DNA of 64,000 bases from Streptomyces anulatus. GTDB lineage: Bacteria > Actinomycetota > Actinomycetes > Streptomycetales > Streptomycetaceae. Of this stretch, positions 16,048-25,067 are shown piece by piece. The DNA is taken from the NCBI RefSeq assembly GCF_014650675.1, contig NZ_BMVK01000005.1, positions 434,001 through 498,000 on the forward strand, given 5' to 3'. How positions within the stretch are numbered: position 1 is the stretch's first letter; each line of letters begins with the position of its first letter. A program made the translations under genes and the position numbers. The notes beneath the pieces are model-generated. The model ran no database searches. It was not told where the DNA came from and was given only the letters and a program-made list of their open reading frames with translations.

Positions 16048-19000
16048 ATGGCGGCTGGTGGTGAGCGTCGACGCAGGTCGGATGTTGTGCGGTACTGGCG
16101 GGCGGTGGAGATGTTCAGCCCGCAGAAGGTGGAGCCGGTCTCGCGCCCGAAGGACATGTACCCCGTCGAGTCCGGGGCCCCGCTGCCCTGGGAGGAGGGC
16201 CACCCCGTCCGGCGGCGGCTCCCGGCCCGGAACATGGTCAGGCAGCACACCGTCTACTGCGGTGTGTATCCGGTCGCTGCCGTACGGGACGTCCTCCTCG
16301 ATGTCTTCGGTGGCAGCGACGAGGACCACGACGGCCGGGTGAACGGGGACAGCGCCCTGCTGGCCTTCGAGGTCACGGACGAGGGACTGCTGGTCCAGGA
16401 CTCCCTGGTTTTCTCGGCCTGTGGCTGGGCCGTGGGACGCAGTCGCAAGCCGGGACCCGGGGCCCGGGGGTGGCTGGACGGTTTCGACGAGGCGGTCGCC
16501 GTGTGCGAGCGGGTCGTCCTCGGCGTCGGGGACGGCGACCTGCCCATCGTGGACACGGCGCCCGGCAGCCGGTCGCGGCCGTTCGCCGGGCTGGTGTGCG
16601 AGATCGCGATGGGTGCGGTCGGTGGCGCGCTGAACGCGGCCCTCGGGCCTGTCCTCGGCGATCTGGCGGCCGGAGCCCTGTCCGGCGCGGCCGACGCGGT
16701 GTCCGGCGGACGGGCAACGGATGCGGAGCCCGGCGGAGGCCAGCCGGACACGGACGCTACCGGGGACGACGCTCCGCCGCGGCTCGGGGAGATGCCTCTG
16801 ACCGTCCGTGATCTGTCCGCCGTCACCCGGTGGGTGACGGAACACTTCGGTGTCGGCGACGACCTTCGCTCCGAGGCGATCCGGGTGCAGACCCGCACGG
16901 TGGCGCGTCGCAAAGCAGGGCGGTCGGGCGGCACGGACTTCCTGAACAGCTTCATCGCGTCAGACCTCTCGCTGGTCTCCGACCGCCTCGGTGGCGAGGA
17001 GCCGGGAGCGGCCCTGCGCGACTACCTGACCTCGGCCACCGCGCTGCTCGGCCGCACCAGGGTCGATCTCAAGGAAAACCCGGACGCGGTGCTGAACGGT
17101 GTGCAGCCCGTGAACATCCCGCTGGGCCGGTGGCCCGCGAAGACGGAACATCCCCTGGTGCTGAGCCAGCAGTTCGCCGTCAACCGGATCGTGGAGCAGC
17201 TCGCGGACAAGGACGGTCTGTACGCGGTGAACGGCCCGCCCGGCACCGGCAAGACCACCCAGCTGCGCGACCTCATCGCCGCGATCCTGGTCATGAGGGC
17301 GGAGGCCCTGTCCGGACTGGGGCGGCCGGAGGACGCGTTCGCCAGCACGGCGTACCGCTGGAACACCGGTACGTACCAGCGTTCCGTTGCCCCGCTGAAA
17401 GCCGAGCTGACCGGTTACGAGATGGTGATCGCGTCCGCCAACAACGGGGCGGTCGAGAACATCTCCACGGAAATTCCCGCCCTCGACTCCATTGCGGAGG
17501 AGTGGCGTGAGGAGGCTGCCTTCTTTCCGGAACAGGGTCGTCTCATCCTGGACGGCGCACCCGCGTGGGGAACCATTGCCGCGAAGCTCGGCAACAAGGG
17601 AAACCGCTCGGACTTCCGCAGTCAATACTGGTTCGGCCCGCCGCTCGAGGAACGGGCCGAGCGCGGCGAGGGAATGCGGGACCTGCTTCGGGCAGCCGCG
17701 GGTCGACCCGGGGGTGAGACGGCCTGGCGGCAGTCCGTGGTCCGCTTCCGCGAGGCCCGACAGAAGGTGCTCACCCTGCGCCAGGAGCGCCAGCCCGCAT
17801 TCGAGGCCCTGCGGGATCTCAGCGGTGCCCAGGAAGCGGTCACCGCGGCCCGACGGGCGGTCCGAGCGGCGGAGCAGGAGCTGACGGCGCTCGTGGAACC
17901 CGCGCGGGAGGTCCGTGCAGCCCGGGACCAGGCGCAGCATGCCCTGGCCGGGCCCGCACAACGCAGGGCGGAACACCGAGAGCACCGCCCTGGTCTCGCC
18001 GCGGGCCTGTTCACCTTCGGCGCGGCCCAACGTGACTGGCAGGCGGAGGACCGTCTGCTGGCCGCGGCCGAACAGAGCGCCCGCACGGCGTACGAGGAAC
18101 ACACGCGGGCGACCGCGGCCTTCGACCGGGCCGAGGGCGAGCGTCGGCGCCTTCTGGGCGAGGCGAGGCGGGCCCTGAGCTCGGCGGACCGCCACCACGC
18201 ACGTCTCCAGGAGCGATTGCGCGACGCCCGTGAACGGTGGGGGCCGCATCTGCCTGGCGGCGAGGACCTGGACGGACGTACGCGGGAAGAGGCGCGCGAG
18301 CTCTCCTCACCCTGGTCCGATCCGGAGTTCACCCGGGCCCGTACCCGGCTCTTCCTCGCCGCTATGGACCTGCACCGTGCGTTCATCGAGGGTGCCGCCG
18401 ACCGGATGCGCAAGAACCTCGACGCCGCGATGGACGTGCTGTGCGGCGAAGCTCCCAGGACCCTTGGGCCCGATGTGGTACAGGCCGCCTGGCAGAGCCT
18501 GTTCCTCGCCCTGCCCGTGGTCTCCACGACCTTCGCGTCACTGGACCGGATGTTCACAGGCCTCGGGCCACGGTCCCTGGGCTGGATGCTGATCGACGAG
18601 GCCGGACAGGCGACCGCGCAGATGCCGGTGGGCGCGCTGTGGCGGGCACGCAGAGGCGTCATCGTGGGCGACCCGCTCCAGCTGGAGCCTGTGGTCACCC
18701 TGCCGCATACAGGCCAGCAGGCCCTGCGCCGCACGTTCGGTGTCGCCGAGGAGTGGGAGCCTTCTCGCACCTCGGCCCAGCGTGTGGCCGACCGGCTCAA
18801 CACGTACGGCACATGGCTTCCCGCTCCCCAGGGTGCGGAGGCGGATCGGGTGTGGGTGGGATCGCCGCTGCGCGTCCACCGCCGTTGTGACGATCCCATG
18901 TTCACGATCAGCAACGACATCGCCTACGACGGGCTCATGGTGCACGGTGTCCACCGCACGGACGACTACACGGTGGCACGCCGCAGCGTGTGGTGGCCGG

Positions 19001-19482
19001 TGAGCGGCGGGCGCGCGGCCCAGGGCAAGTGGTCACCCGACGAGGGAGAGTGCGCGAACGTCATTGTGCACCGGCTGGTCGATCAGGGCCTGGACCCGGA
19101 ACAAGGGCTCTTTGTCATCAGCCCGTTCCGGGACGTGGTGACGGGGCTGCGCCGGCACCTCTGTTCGGTGGTACCCCGGGACCGGGTGGGCACCGTGCAC
19201 ACCACGCAGGGAAAGGAGTCCGACGTCGTCCTGCTCGTTCTCGGAGCGGGTGGCGACAAGTCCGGCCCTCGGTCCTGGGCGGCTTCCGCTCCCAACCTGC
19301 TGAACGTGGCGGTCAGCCGTGCACGGCGACGCCTGTTCGTCGTCGGTGACCACGACCCCTGGCGCGGTCTTCCACACTTCGACGTCATGGCCGGTCAGCT
19401 GCCGTGTCTGACGGAGTCCCAGCAGACGGCGATGCGGGACCTCGCGCCCGCGACCCTTCCCACGGGGTGCCGCTGTCGATAG
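16048..19482 (+). CDS. UPF1-like SF1 helicase with central coiled coil
   Basis: An 1144-residue protein. The N-terminal 330 residues are of unknown fold. Walker A GPPGTGKTTQ is at 396-405. A long charged Ala/Arg/Glu segment (about 560-735) should form a coiled coil between the ATPase halves. Walker B is LIDEAGQA (Asp850-Glu851), the DEAGQ form typical of UPF1/SMUBP2-type SF1 helicases, followed by VGDPLQLEP. The last motifs are VHTTQGKESDVV and LNVAVSRARRR (about 1050-1095). It probably unwinds or translocates on nucleic acid. GAGGGGG lies 8 nt upstream of the ATG. The gene follows the other giant helicase by 119 bp on the same strand, so they may be co-transcribed. Its last 98 bp overlap the end of the opposite-strand membrane gene. 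Confidence 0.85.
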   Translation: MAAGGERRRRSDVVRYWRAVEMFSPQKVEPVSRPKDMYPVESGAPLPWEEGHPVRRRLPARNMVRQHTVYCGVYPVAAVRDVLLDVFGGSDEDHDGRVNGDSALLAFEVTDEGLLVQDSLVFSACGWAVGRSRKPGPGARGWLDGFDEAVAVCERVVLGVGDGDLPIVDTAPGSRSRPFAGLVCEIAMGAVGGALNAALGPVLGDLAAGALSGAADAVSGGRATDAEPGGGQPDTDATGDDAPPRLGEMPLTVRDLSAVTRWVTEHFGVGDDLRSEAIRVQTRTVARRKAGRSGGTDFLNSFIASDLSLVSDRLGGEEPGAALRDYLTSATALLGRTRVDLKENPDAVLNGVQPVNIPLGRWPAKTEHPLVLSQQFAVNRIVEQLADKDGLYAVNGPPGTGKTTQLRDLIAAILVMRAEALSGLGRPEDAFASTAYRWNTGTYQRSVAPLKAELTGYEMVIASANNGAVENISTEIPALDSIAEEWREEAAFFPEQGRLILDGAPAWGTIAAKLGNKGNRSDFRSQYWFGPPLEERAERGEGMRDLLRAAAGRPGGETAWRQSVVRFREARQKVLTLRQERQPAFEALRDLSGAQEAVTAARRAVRAAEQELTALVEPAREVRAARDQAQHALAGPAQRRAEHREHRPGLAAGLFTFGAAQRDWQAEDRLLAAAEQSARTAYEEHTRATAAFDRAEGERRRLLGEARRALSSADRHHARLQERLRDARERWGPHLPGGEDLDGRTREEARELSSPWSDPEFTRARTRLFLAAMDLHRAFIEGAADRMRKNLDAAMDVLCGEAPRTLGPDVVQAAWQSLFLALPVVSTTFASLDRMFTGLGPRSLGWMLIDEAGQATAQMPVGALWRARRGVIVGDPLQLEPVVTLPHTGQQALRRTFGVAEEWEPSRTSAQRVADRLNTYGTWLPAPQGAEADRVWVGSPLRVHRRCDDPMFTISNDIAYDGLMVHGVHRTDDYTVARRSVWWPVSGGRAAQGKWSPDEGECANVIVHRLVDQGLDPEQGLFVISPFRDVVTGLRRHLCSVVPRDRVGTVHTTQGKESDVVLLVLGAGGDKSGPRSWAASAPNLLNVAVSRARRRLFVVGDHDPWRGLPHFDVMAGQLPCLTESQQTAMRDLAPATLPTGCRCR

Positions 19483-21199
19483 CGATGCCCGGGCACTTCC
19501 CCGGTCCGTCCGGGGCCGCCCTGCTCACTGTCCTTGCCCGGGCCTCGGTGACCGACACATCCTCGAGCCGGACGGACAGGGATTCCCCGCGCCGCGGGTC
19601 CCACAGCCATACGCGATCACCGGACGTCCCGAAGGTGAGCAGAGGGCGTGTGGTAGCGAGCGGACCGTTGAAGACCGGAGTCTCCTCGGCCAGGGGTGTG
19701 ACGCAGACAAGTCTGGCCCGAGCCCCGTAGTACGCCGCCGGTACAGTCCCTGCCGTCGCGGCGGCTCGCGCACGGTTCGCCGCTGCTTCTGCTTCGGCGA
19801 GTCCGGCTGCCAGCGAGATGCCGATGACGAAGAGGCTCATCAGGGGGACACCGATCCGGACCATGCCCCGCGCGTGGATCCACTGGTGGTAGTGGCGCAT
19901 CCAACCGGCAAGGGCCAGCACCACGGCGGCTAGCCCGAGAGCGAGGCCGACCGGCTTGAGTGAGGCCGCGTAGGTCCAGTACACCGAGATATGGATCGCG
20001 TCGGAGGGAACCCCGAATCCGGACTGGAGGTACATCGTGTGCAGCAGCCCACCGAACCAGGGCAGGCTCAGAGCGAGTGCGGGAACGAGCGCCGGTACAG
20101 CCCAGTTGGCGTTTCTGCTGAACCAGGAGTGGACGAGGGCATAGCCCAGTCCGTAGAGGACGAAAGCGAGGGCGCTGCCGACGCCCACGGTGTACGCGAG
20201 GATGCGTCCGGCTTGCTCGGGTGGCCCGGGCGCCGTCAGAGCGAGCATCAGACCGAGAGCCGCTGAGGTGCCGACGGATGCGGTACCCCAGGCGGCGACG
20301 ACGATCGATGGCCGGCCCTGCCGCCGGTCGGTCAGCTGACGGCCTACGGGGCGGACCAGCGCGCACGTGAAGATCAGCGGCACGAGCATCTGGAGACCGT
20401 CGAGCGTGGCGGTCGCGAAACCGCTCGCGGTGGCGATGCCCAGCCCCGCGAGAAGCGGCCCGGCCAGACGCCAGGCGGGCACGGGAGCCGGCGGCGGGGC
20501 GTCGGCGGCCCTGCCCTCCATCCCCATCGGAATACGCAGGCGCAGATCTTCCGCGTTGAAGTGACGCCCGGTCAACGTTCCGCGTTCCAAGCGCCGGGTG
20601 AGTTCCTCGACGGACGGGCGGCCGGGCAACTTGAGAATACGGACGGTGGTGATGAGTCCCAGAGCGGTACGCAAGGCGGCGAACCGGCCGCCGAAACCCG
20701 AACGGGCCGATGTGTTCGGCAGACGCCGATGAGCGTGCAGCTCGGTGCGGTAGTCGTGTGACAGATCGTGCTCGATCAGTGCTGCGTCCACCACCCACAT
20801 GCCCGCGTGATGACGGCGGGCCAGGGCCTCGATCTCGGAGGTCGCCGCCCGTACAGCCCCGAATCGTGCCCCGTGAAGACGTACCTCGACGAGAAGTCCC
20901 GCTCTGCCGAAACCGAGCGCGGCTGCCGTATCCCGCCCTCCTTCGGCGGCCTGCTGCTCGGCCTCCGGGAGCCATGGCCGTACCGTCCAGCCCCGGCCTT
21001 CCAGGAGTTGTGCTGCGAGCACTGTCTCGTCAGGACTGTCCACAACCGCGATGAGCACCTCGACCCGGCGGTTGAACGGCTCGACCGGCAAGGACGCCGT
21101 TTCCGCAGGCTCGCCGGGCGGGCCCGCGGCACCGGAGCGAGGAGGGGGAACAGCGCGCCCCACCGGCACTCTGATGCCTGGCCGTTGTCGTCGCAGCAC
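19385..21199 (-). CDS. Multi-pass membrane protein of unknown family next to the helicase pair
   Basis: I do not recognise this family. It has about 604 residues in three parts. An N-terminal soluble part (to about 235) has an alternating strand/helix start (RVEVLIAVVDSPDETVLAAQL, WTVRPWLPEAE, GLLVEVRLH) that could be a Rossmann-like sensor. A central membrane block (about 240-470) has some six hydrophobic helices. A C-terminal domain (about 480-600) has GDRVWLWDPRRG and a low-complexity tail. The GTG start at 21199 has GGAGGAG 10 nt upstream; ATG 21226 is possible but has no site. The 3' end overlaps the UPF1-like helicase gene by 98 bp, tail to tail. It could be the membrane effector or partner of the helicases, but this is speculation. 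Confidence 0.7.
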   Translation of the reverse strand: MLRRQRPGIRVPVGRAVPPPRSGAAGPPGEPAETASLPVEPFNRRVEVLIAVVDSPDETVLAAQLLEGRGWTVRPWLPEAEQQAAEGGRDTAAALGFGRAGLLVEVRLHGARFGAVRAATSEIEALARRHHAGMWVVDAALIEHDLSHDYRTELHAHRRLPNTSARSGFGGRFAALRTALGLITTVRILKLPGRPSVEELTRRLERGTLTGRHFNAEDLRLRIPMGMEGRAADAPPPAPVPAWRLAGPLLAGLGIATASGFATATLDGLQMLVPLIFTCALVRPVGRQLTDRRQGRPSIVVAAWGTASVGTSAALGLMLALTAPGPPEQAGRILAYTVGVGSALAFVLYGLGYALVHSWFSRNANWAVPALVPALALSLPWFGGLLHTMYLQSGFGVPSDAIHISVYWTYAASLKPVGLALGLAAVVLALAGWMRHYHQWIHARGMVRIGVPLMSLFVIGISLAAGLAEAEAAANRARAAATAGTVPAAYYGARARLVCVTPLAEETPVFNGPLATTRPLLTFGTSGDRVWLWDPRRGESLSVRLEDVSVTEARARTVSRAAPDGPGKCPGIAIDSGTPWEGSRARGPASPSAGTPSDTAADRP

Positions 21200-21308
21200 G
21201 TTCCGTACGCTCCTCCCTGGGCACATCCCGGTGACGTGGACCGAGAGAACCCTCTCGTATCACCGGCACTGCGGGCGAGGCCCGTGCCGCGCAGACGCAG
21301 GCACACCA

Positions 21309-21340
21309 CCGCCCCCGGCGCCTCGCGGTGCCGGGGGCGG
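21309..21340. terminator. Hairpin terminator after malate synthase
   Basis: Arms CCGCCCCCGGC (21309-21319) and GCCGGGGGCGG (21330-21340) are perfectly complementary. They sit 17 bp beyond the minus-strand aceB stop. No T-run, as usual in high-GC actinomycetes. Confidence 0.7.
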
Positions 21341-21356
21341 GGCTCGTGCGGAGAGG

Positions 21357-22976
21357 TCAGCGCAGCTGCTCGTACGCCGGCAGGGTCAGGAAGTCCGCGT
21401 AGTCCTGGTCCAGGGAGACCTGGAGCAGGAGGTCGTGGGCCTGCTGCCACTTGCCGGCGGTGAAGGTCTCCTCGCCGATCTCCTCGCGGATCGCGGCCAG
21501 TTCCTCGGCGGCGACCTTGCGGGCCAAGTCCGCCGTGGCGTGTTCGCCGTTCTCGAAGACCACGTCCGCGTTGATCCACTGCCAGATCTGCGAGCGGGAG
21601 ATCTCCGCGGTGGCGGCGTCCTCCATCAGGTTGAAGATGGCGACCGCGCCCAGGCCGCGCAGCCAGGCCTCGATGTAGCGGATGCCGACCGCGACGGCGT
21701 TGCGCAGGCCGTCGTAGGTCGGGCTGGCGTCGAGGGTGTCGATGGCGATCAGGTCGCCCGGGGCCACCGAGACGTCCTCCCGCAGCCGGTCCTTCTGGTT
21801 GGGCTTCTCGCCGAGGACCGCGTCGAAGGAGGCCAGGGCGATCGGGACCAGGTCGGGGTGGGCGACCCAGGAGCCGTCGAAGCCGTCGTTCGCCTCGCGG
21901 TCCTTGTCCGCCTTGACCTTCTCGAAGGCCACCTTGTTGACCTCGGCGTCGCGGCGCGAGGGGATGAAGGCGGCCATGCCGCCGATCGCGTGCGCGCCGC
22001 GCTTGTGGCAGGTGCGGACCAGGAGTTCGGTGTACGCCCGCATGAACGGGGCGGTCATCGTCACCGCGTTGCGGTCCGGGAGGACGAACTTGGCCCCGCC
22101 GTCACGGAAGTTCTTGACGATGGAGAAGAGGTAGTCCCAGCGTCCGGCGTTCAGCCCGGAGGCGTGGTCGCGCAGCTCGTAGAGGATCTCCTCCATCTCG
22201 TACGCGGCGGTGATCGTCTCGATCAGCACCGTCGCGCGGACCGTGCCCTGCGGGATGCCGACGTAGTCCTGGGCGAAGACGAAGATGTCGTTCCAGAGGC
22301 GGGCCTCCAGGTGCGACTCCGTCTTCGGCAGGTAGAAGTACGGGCCCTTGCCCAGGTCGATCAGGCGCTGGGCGTTGTGGAAGAAGTAGAGGCCGAAGTC
22401 GACCAGCGCGCCGGGCACCGGGGTGCCGTCCAGCTGGATGTGGCGCTCGTCCAGGTGCCAGCCGCGGGGGCGGGTGACGACCGTGGCGAGCTCGTCGGCG
22501 GGCTTCAGCGCGTACGACTTGCCCGACCTCGGGTCGGTGAAGTCGATGCGGCGCTCGTAGGCGTCGGTCAGATTGAGCTGGCCGAGGATCACGTTCTCCC
22601 AGGTGGGAGCGGACGCGTCCTCGAAGTCGGCGAGCCAGACCTTCGCGCCCGAGTTCAGGGCGTTGATGGTCATCTTGCGGTCGGTCGGACCGGTGATCTC
22701 CACCCGGCGGTCGTTCAGCGCGGCCGGAGCCGGCGCGACCTTCCAGGAGTCGTCCGCGCGGACCGCCGCCGTCTCGGGCAGGAAGTCCAGCGTGGAGGTG
22801 CGGGCGATCTCGGCGCGGCGCTCACCGCGCCGGGCGAGCAGCTCATTGCGGCGCGGGGTGAACTGGCGGTGCAGTTCGGCCACGAACGCGAGGGCCGCGT
22901 CGGTCAGGACCTCTTCCTGCCGGGGCAGGGGCTCGGCATCGACGATGGCCAGCGTGGACGGCGCTGGTGCGGACAT
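21357..22976 (-). CDS. aceB: Malate synthase A
   Basis: A 539-residue enzyme that condenses glyoxylate with acetyl-CoA to malate. Family A features are present: the N-terminal RRNELLARRGERR region, RKMTINALNSGAKVWLADFEDA, the glycine/arginine block RPRGWHLDE, and the active-site segment TVRATVLIETITAAYEMEEIL with the catalytic Arg. The C-terminal SQIWQWI and YADFLTLPAYEQL also fit. The length is typical for type A. AAGGAG precedes the ATG by about 10 nt. Its neighbourhood (allantoinase, allantoicase and IclR regulator 5-9 kb away) and a matching operator-like palindrome upstream suggest that it serves glyoxylate released from allantoin, not only the glyoxylate shunt. Confidence 0.96.
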   Translation of the reverse strand: MSAPAPSTLAIVDAEPLPRQEEVLTDAALAFVAELHRQFTPRRNELLARRGERRAEIARTSTLDFLPETAAVRADDSWKVAPAPAALNDRRVEITGPTDRKMTINALNSGAKVWLADFEDASAPTWENVILGQLNLTDAYERRIDFTDPRSGKSYALKPADELATVVTRPRGWHLDERHIQLDGTPVPGALVDFGLYFFHNAQRLIDLGKGPYFYLPKTESHLEARLWNDIFVFAQDYVGIPQGTVRATVLIETITAAYEMEEILYELRDHASGLNAGRWDYLFSIVKNFRDGGAKFVLPDRNAVTMTAPFMRAYTELLVRTCHKRGAHAIGGMAAFIPSRRDAEVNKVAFEKVKADKDREANDGFDGSWVAHPDLVPIALASFDAVLGEKPNQKDRLREDVSVAPGDLIAIDTLDASPTYDGLRNAVAVGIRYIEAWLRGLGAVAIFNLMEDAATAEISRSQIWQWINADVVFENGEHATADLARKVAAEELAAIREEIGEETFTAGKWQQAHDLLLQVSLDQDYADFLTLPAYEQLR

Positions 22977-23129
22977 GAGCTGTCACTCCTTCAGCGGGCG
23001 GCGGCGTCTCATGGCCGCCGGGTCGCCTGAGACGGCACGGCGTGCCATGGCTCCGAGATACGGCCGTGGGTGCCGTCTGAGGTTCAGAGGGCTTCTGACC
23101 AGTGGATAGTAGTTTCCTCATGGTGGAAG

Positions 23130-23146
23130 TTCAATGGTTTGTTGAT
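23130..23146. promoter_or_regulatory. Candidate AllR/IclR operator upstream of malate synthase
   Basis: TTCAATGGTTTGTTGAT matches 13 of 17 positions of the perfect palindrome TTCAACAGTTCGTTGAA found before allantoinase (29282-29298). It lies in an A/T-richer stretch 154 bp upstream of aceB. A second symmetric element, TTCC (23114-23117) with GGAA (23125-23128), is adjacent. Confidence 0.5.
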
Positions 23147-23239
23147 GTCGAGATTCTCCGGGTCGACAGAAACGGGCCGGTGGCGGCGCAGCGTGCCGCC
23201 GCGGCCACGGACTGTTCGCGACGGGCGGGCTCCGCACGG

Positions 23240-23893
23240 TCACTCCAGATGCCGCAGATCCTGCGAGGTGTCGATGTCGTACGCCTCGGCCACATCCGAA
23301 CACTCCACGAGCGTGATCGCATCGCGGTGCTCCCGCAGATACGCCCGCGCGCCCCGGTCGCCCACCGCCCCCGCCGCGATGTCCGCCCACCGCTCTGCCC
23401 CGAACAGCACCGGATGTCCCCGCTCCCCGCCGTACGAGGCGGCCGCCAGACTCGTCCGCGAGCGGTACGCGAGACGCACCCGCGCCACCGCCTCCGCCCC
23501 GATCCCTGGCTGATCGACCAGAAGGACGAGTGCCGCGTCCGCGTCCGTCGGGCTCAGGGCGGCCAGGCCCAGGCGGAGCGAGGAGCCCATGCCCTCCTCC
23601 CAGCCCGGGTTCACCGTCACCGCGCAGCCCGAGAGGTCCGCGCGGGCCCGTACCTCCTCGGCCGCCGCACCCAGCACCACGTGCAGCGGGCCGCAGCCGC
23701 CGTTGCGCAGGGAGCGCACCGCGTGCTCGATCAGCGGGCGGCCCCGGTGCTCCAGCAGCGCCTTCGGGCGCCCGCCGAGCCGACGGCCCCCTCCGGCGGC
23801 CAGGAGTACCCCCGCGACCTCGGGGTTCTTCGCGGCGGAAGCCATCTCCGCGGTCCTCTCCGTCGCCGTGCCCTGAGTCGTGTCCGTAACCAT
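23240..23893 (-). CDS. MobA-like nucleotidyltransferase (molybdenum cofactor cytidylyltransferase type)
   Basis: A 217-residue enzyme with the NTP-transferase Rossmann fold. The N-terminal nucleotide loop is LLAAGGGRRLGGRPKALL (about 29-46). The central metal-binding Asp-Gln is in LVDQPGI, and the C-terminal region has the GHPVLF segment typical of MocA/MobA-like proteins. It would transfer CMP or GMP to molybdopterin, maturing a molybdenum hydroxylase such as xanthine dehydrogenase. That role fits the purine/allantoin genes around it, although no dehydrogenase gene is in the window. The start at 23893 (MVTDTTQG) is preferred to a longer frame because conserved sequence begins soon after it. 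Confidence 0.8.
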   Translation of the reverse strand: MVTDTTQGTATERTAEMASAAKNPEVAGVLLAAGGGRRLGGRPKALLEHRGRPLIEHAVRSLRNGGCGPLHVVLGAAAEEVRARADLSGCAVTVNPGWEEGMGSSLRLGLAALSPTDADAALVLLVDQPGIGAEAVARVRLAYRSRTSLAAASYGGERGHPVLFGAERWADIAAGAVGDRGARAYLREHRDAITLVECSDVAEAYDIDTSQDLRHLE

Positions 23894-24082
23894 GGGGTCT
23901 GGATACCACTGAGCCCTTCGCACATGCGACACGCATGTCACCCTCAGGGGTAACCCCGATTTCTTTCCGTGGGCTGGCGCGCACTGCCTGTCATGGCGTT
24001 AACTTGCGGGCACACCCGGGGACTTGGCCACAGCCCGGGTCGGGGGTCACACCGGCACAAGGATGTGCGGAGGGGGAGTGCT

Positions 24083-24397
24083 GTGTTGCGAAGCGTGGGG
24101 CAGAAGCGGCTGACCGGCAGCGACGAGGACCCGAGAGTGGCCGAGCTGCGGATGGCCGTCTCCCGGCTGCGCCGCGAACTGGCCGGGCTGCGCACCGAAT
24201 TCCCGGACCGGCCGATCGCCGAGGACGAGCTGGCGGCCCTGGACGCGATGGCCGTCAGCGGCGTGCCGGAGATCCCCCGCATGCGCCGTTCCCTGCTGCT
24301 GATCGCGGGGGCGATCGGCTCGGTGAGCGCGGTGGCCGCGGCCCTCCGCGAGGTGCGCAATGCGGTCGACCTCTTCGGGGAGCCCCCGCGCCGCTGA
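24083..24397 (+). CDS. Small conserved actinobacterial protein (DUF5955-like)
   Basis: About 104 residues, soluble, with two charged helices (PRVAELRMAVSRLRREL; AEDELAALDAMAV) and a weakly hydrophobic helix near the C-terminus (LLLIAGAIGSVSAVAAAL). I recall similar short Streptomyces proteins as DUF5955 but cannot confirm it; the function is unknown. The GTG start at 24083 is chosen because GGAGGGGGAG lies just upstream; an upstream in-frame start has no site. It is convergent with the response regulator gene. Confidence 0.62.
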   Translation: MLRSVGQKRLTGSDEDPRVAELRMAVSRLRRELAGLRTEFPDRPIAEDELAALDAMAVSGVPEIPRMRRSLLLIAGAIGSVSAVAAALREVRNAVDLFGEPPRR

Positions 24398-24419
24398 CCC
24401 GCGGTGCGCGAGCCCGGCT

Positions 24420-25067
24420 TCAGCGGCGGATGAGCCTGCGGGCCGTGGCCGCCGCGACCGCCGACGTACGGGAGTCGACGCCCAGCTTGGCGTAGATGTG
24501 CACCAGGTGGGACTTCACCGTGGCCTGGCTCAGGAAAAGCCGCTTGCTGATCTGCAGGTTCGACAGGCCCTCCCCGACCAGCTGCAGCACCTCCAGCTCG
24601 CGCCGGGTCAGCGCCTCGGCCGGGGTGCGCATCCGGTCCATCAGCCGGTGCGCCACCGACGGTGCGAGCGCGGAGCGGCCCGCCGCCGCCGTGCGCACCG
24701 CCGCCGCCAGCTCCTGCGGTGGCGCGTCCTTGAGCAGATAGCCGCTCGCACCCGCCTCGACCGCCGCCAGGATGTCCGCGTCGGAGTCGTAGGTGGTGAG
24801 GATCAGGACCCGGGGGCCGTCCGGTGCGGCGGTGATCGTCGCCGTGGCCTCCGAGCCGTGCATGCCCGCACCGAACTGGAGGTCCATCAGGACCACGTCG
24901 AAGCCGCCCGCCGCGGCCAGGGCGACGGCCTCCTCGGCGGTGGCGGCCTCACCGGCGACCCGGAAGTCCGGCTCGGTGTCCAGGACCGCGCGCAGCCCCG
25001 CCCGGACGACCGGATGGTCGTCCGCGAGCAGCAGCCGAATCGCGTCCCCGTCCCCGCTCCCGCTCAT
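24420..25067 (-). CDS. NarL/LuxR-type response regulator
   Basis: A 215-residue regulator. It has a receiver domain (about 9-127) with the acidic pair in LLLADDHPVVRAGLRAVL, phospho-acceptor Asp62 in VVLMDLQFG, and Lys in YLLKDAPPQ. The LuxR-type HTH (about 150-212) has LTRRELEVLQLVGEGLSN and FLSQATVKSHLVHIYAKLG. Its ATG overlaps the TGA of the kinase gene (ATGA), so they are translated together. It is divergent from a two-gene ABC exporter, a common arrangement in which the regulator controls that exporter. Confidence 0.92.
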   Translation of the reverse strand: MSGSGDGDAIRLLLADDHPVVRAGLRAVLDTEPDFRVAGEAATAEEAVALAAAGGFDVVLMDLQFGAGMHGSEATATITAAPDGPRVLILTTYDSDADILAAVEAGASGYLLKDAPPQELAAAVRTAAAGRSALAPSVAHRLMDRMRTPAEALTRRELEVLQLVGEGLSNLQISKRLFLSQATVKSHLVHIYAKLGVDSRTSAVAAATARRLIRR

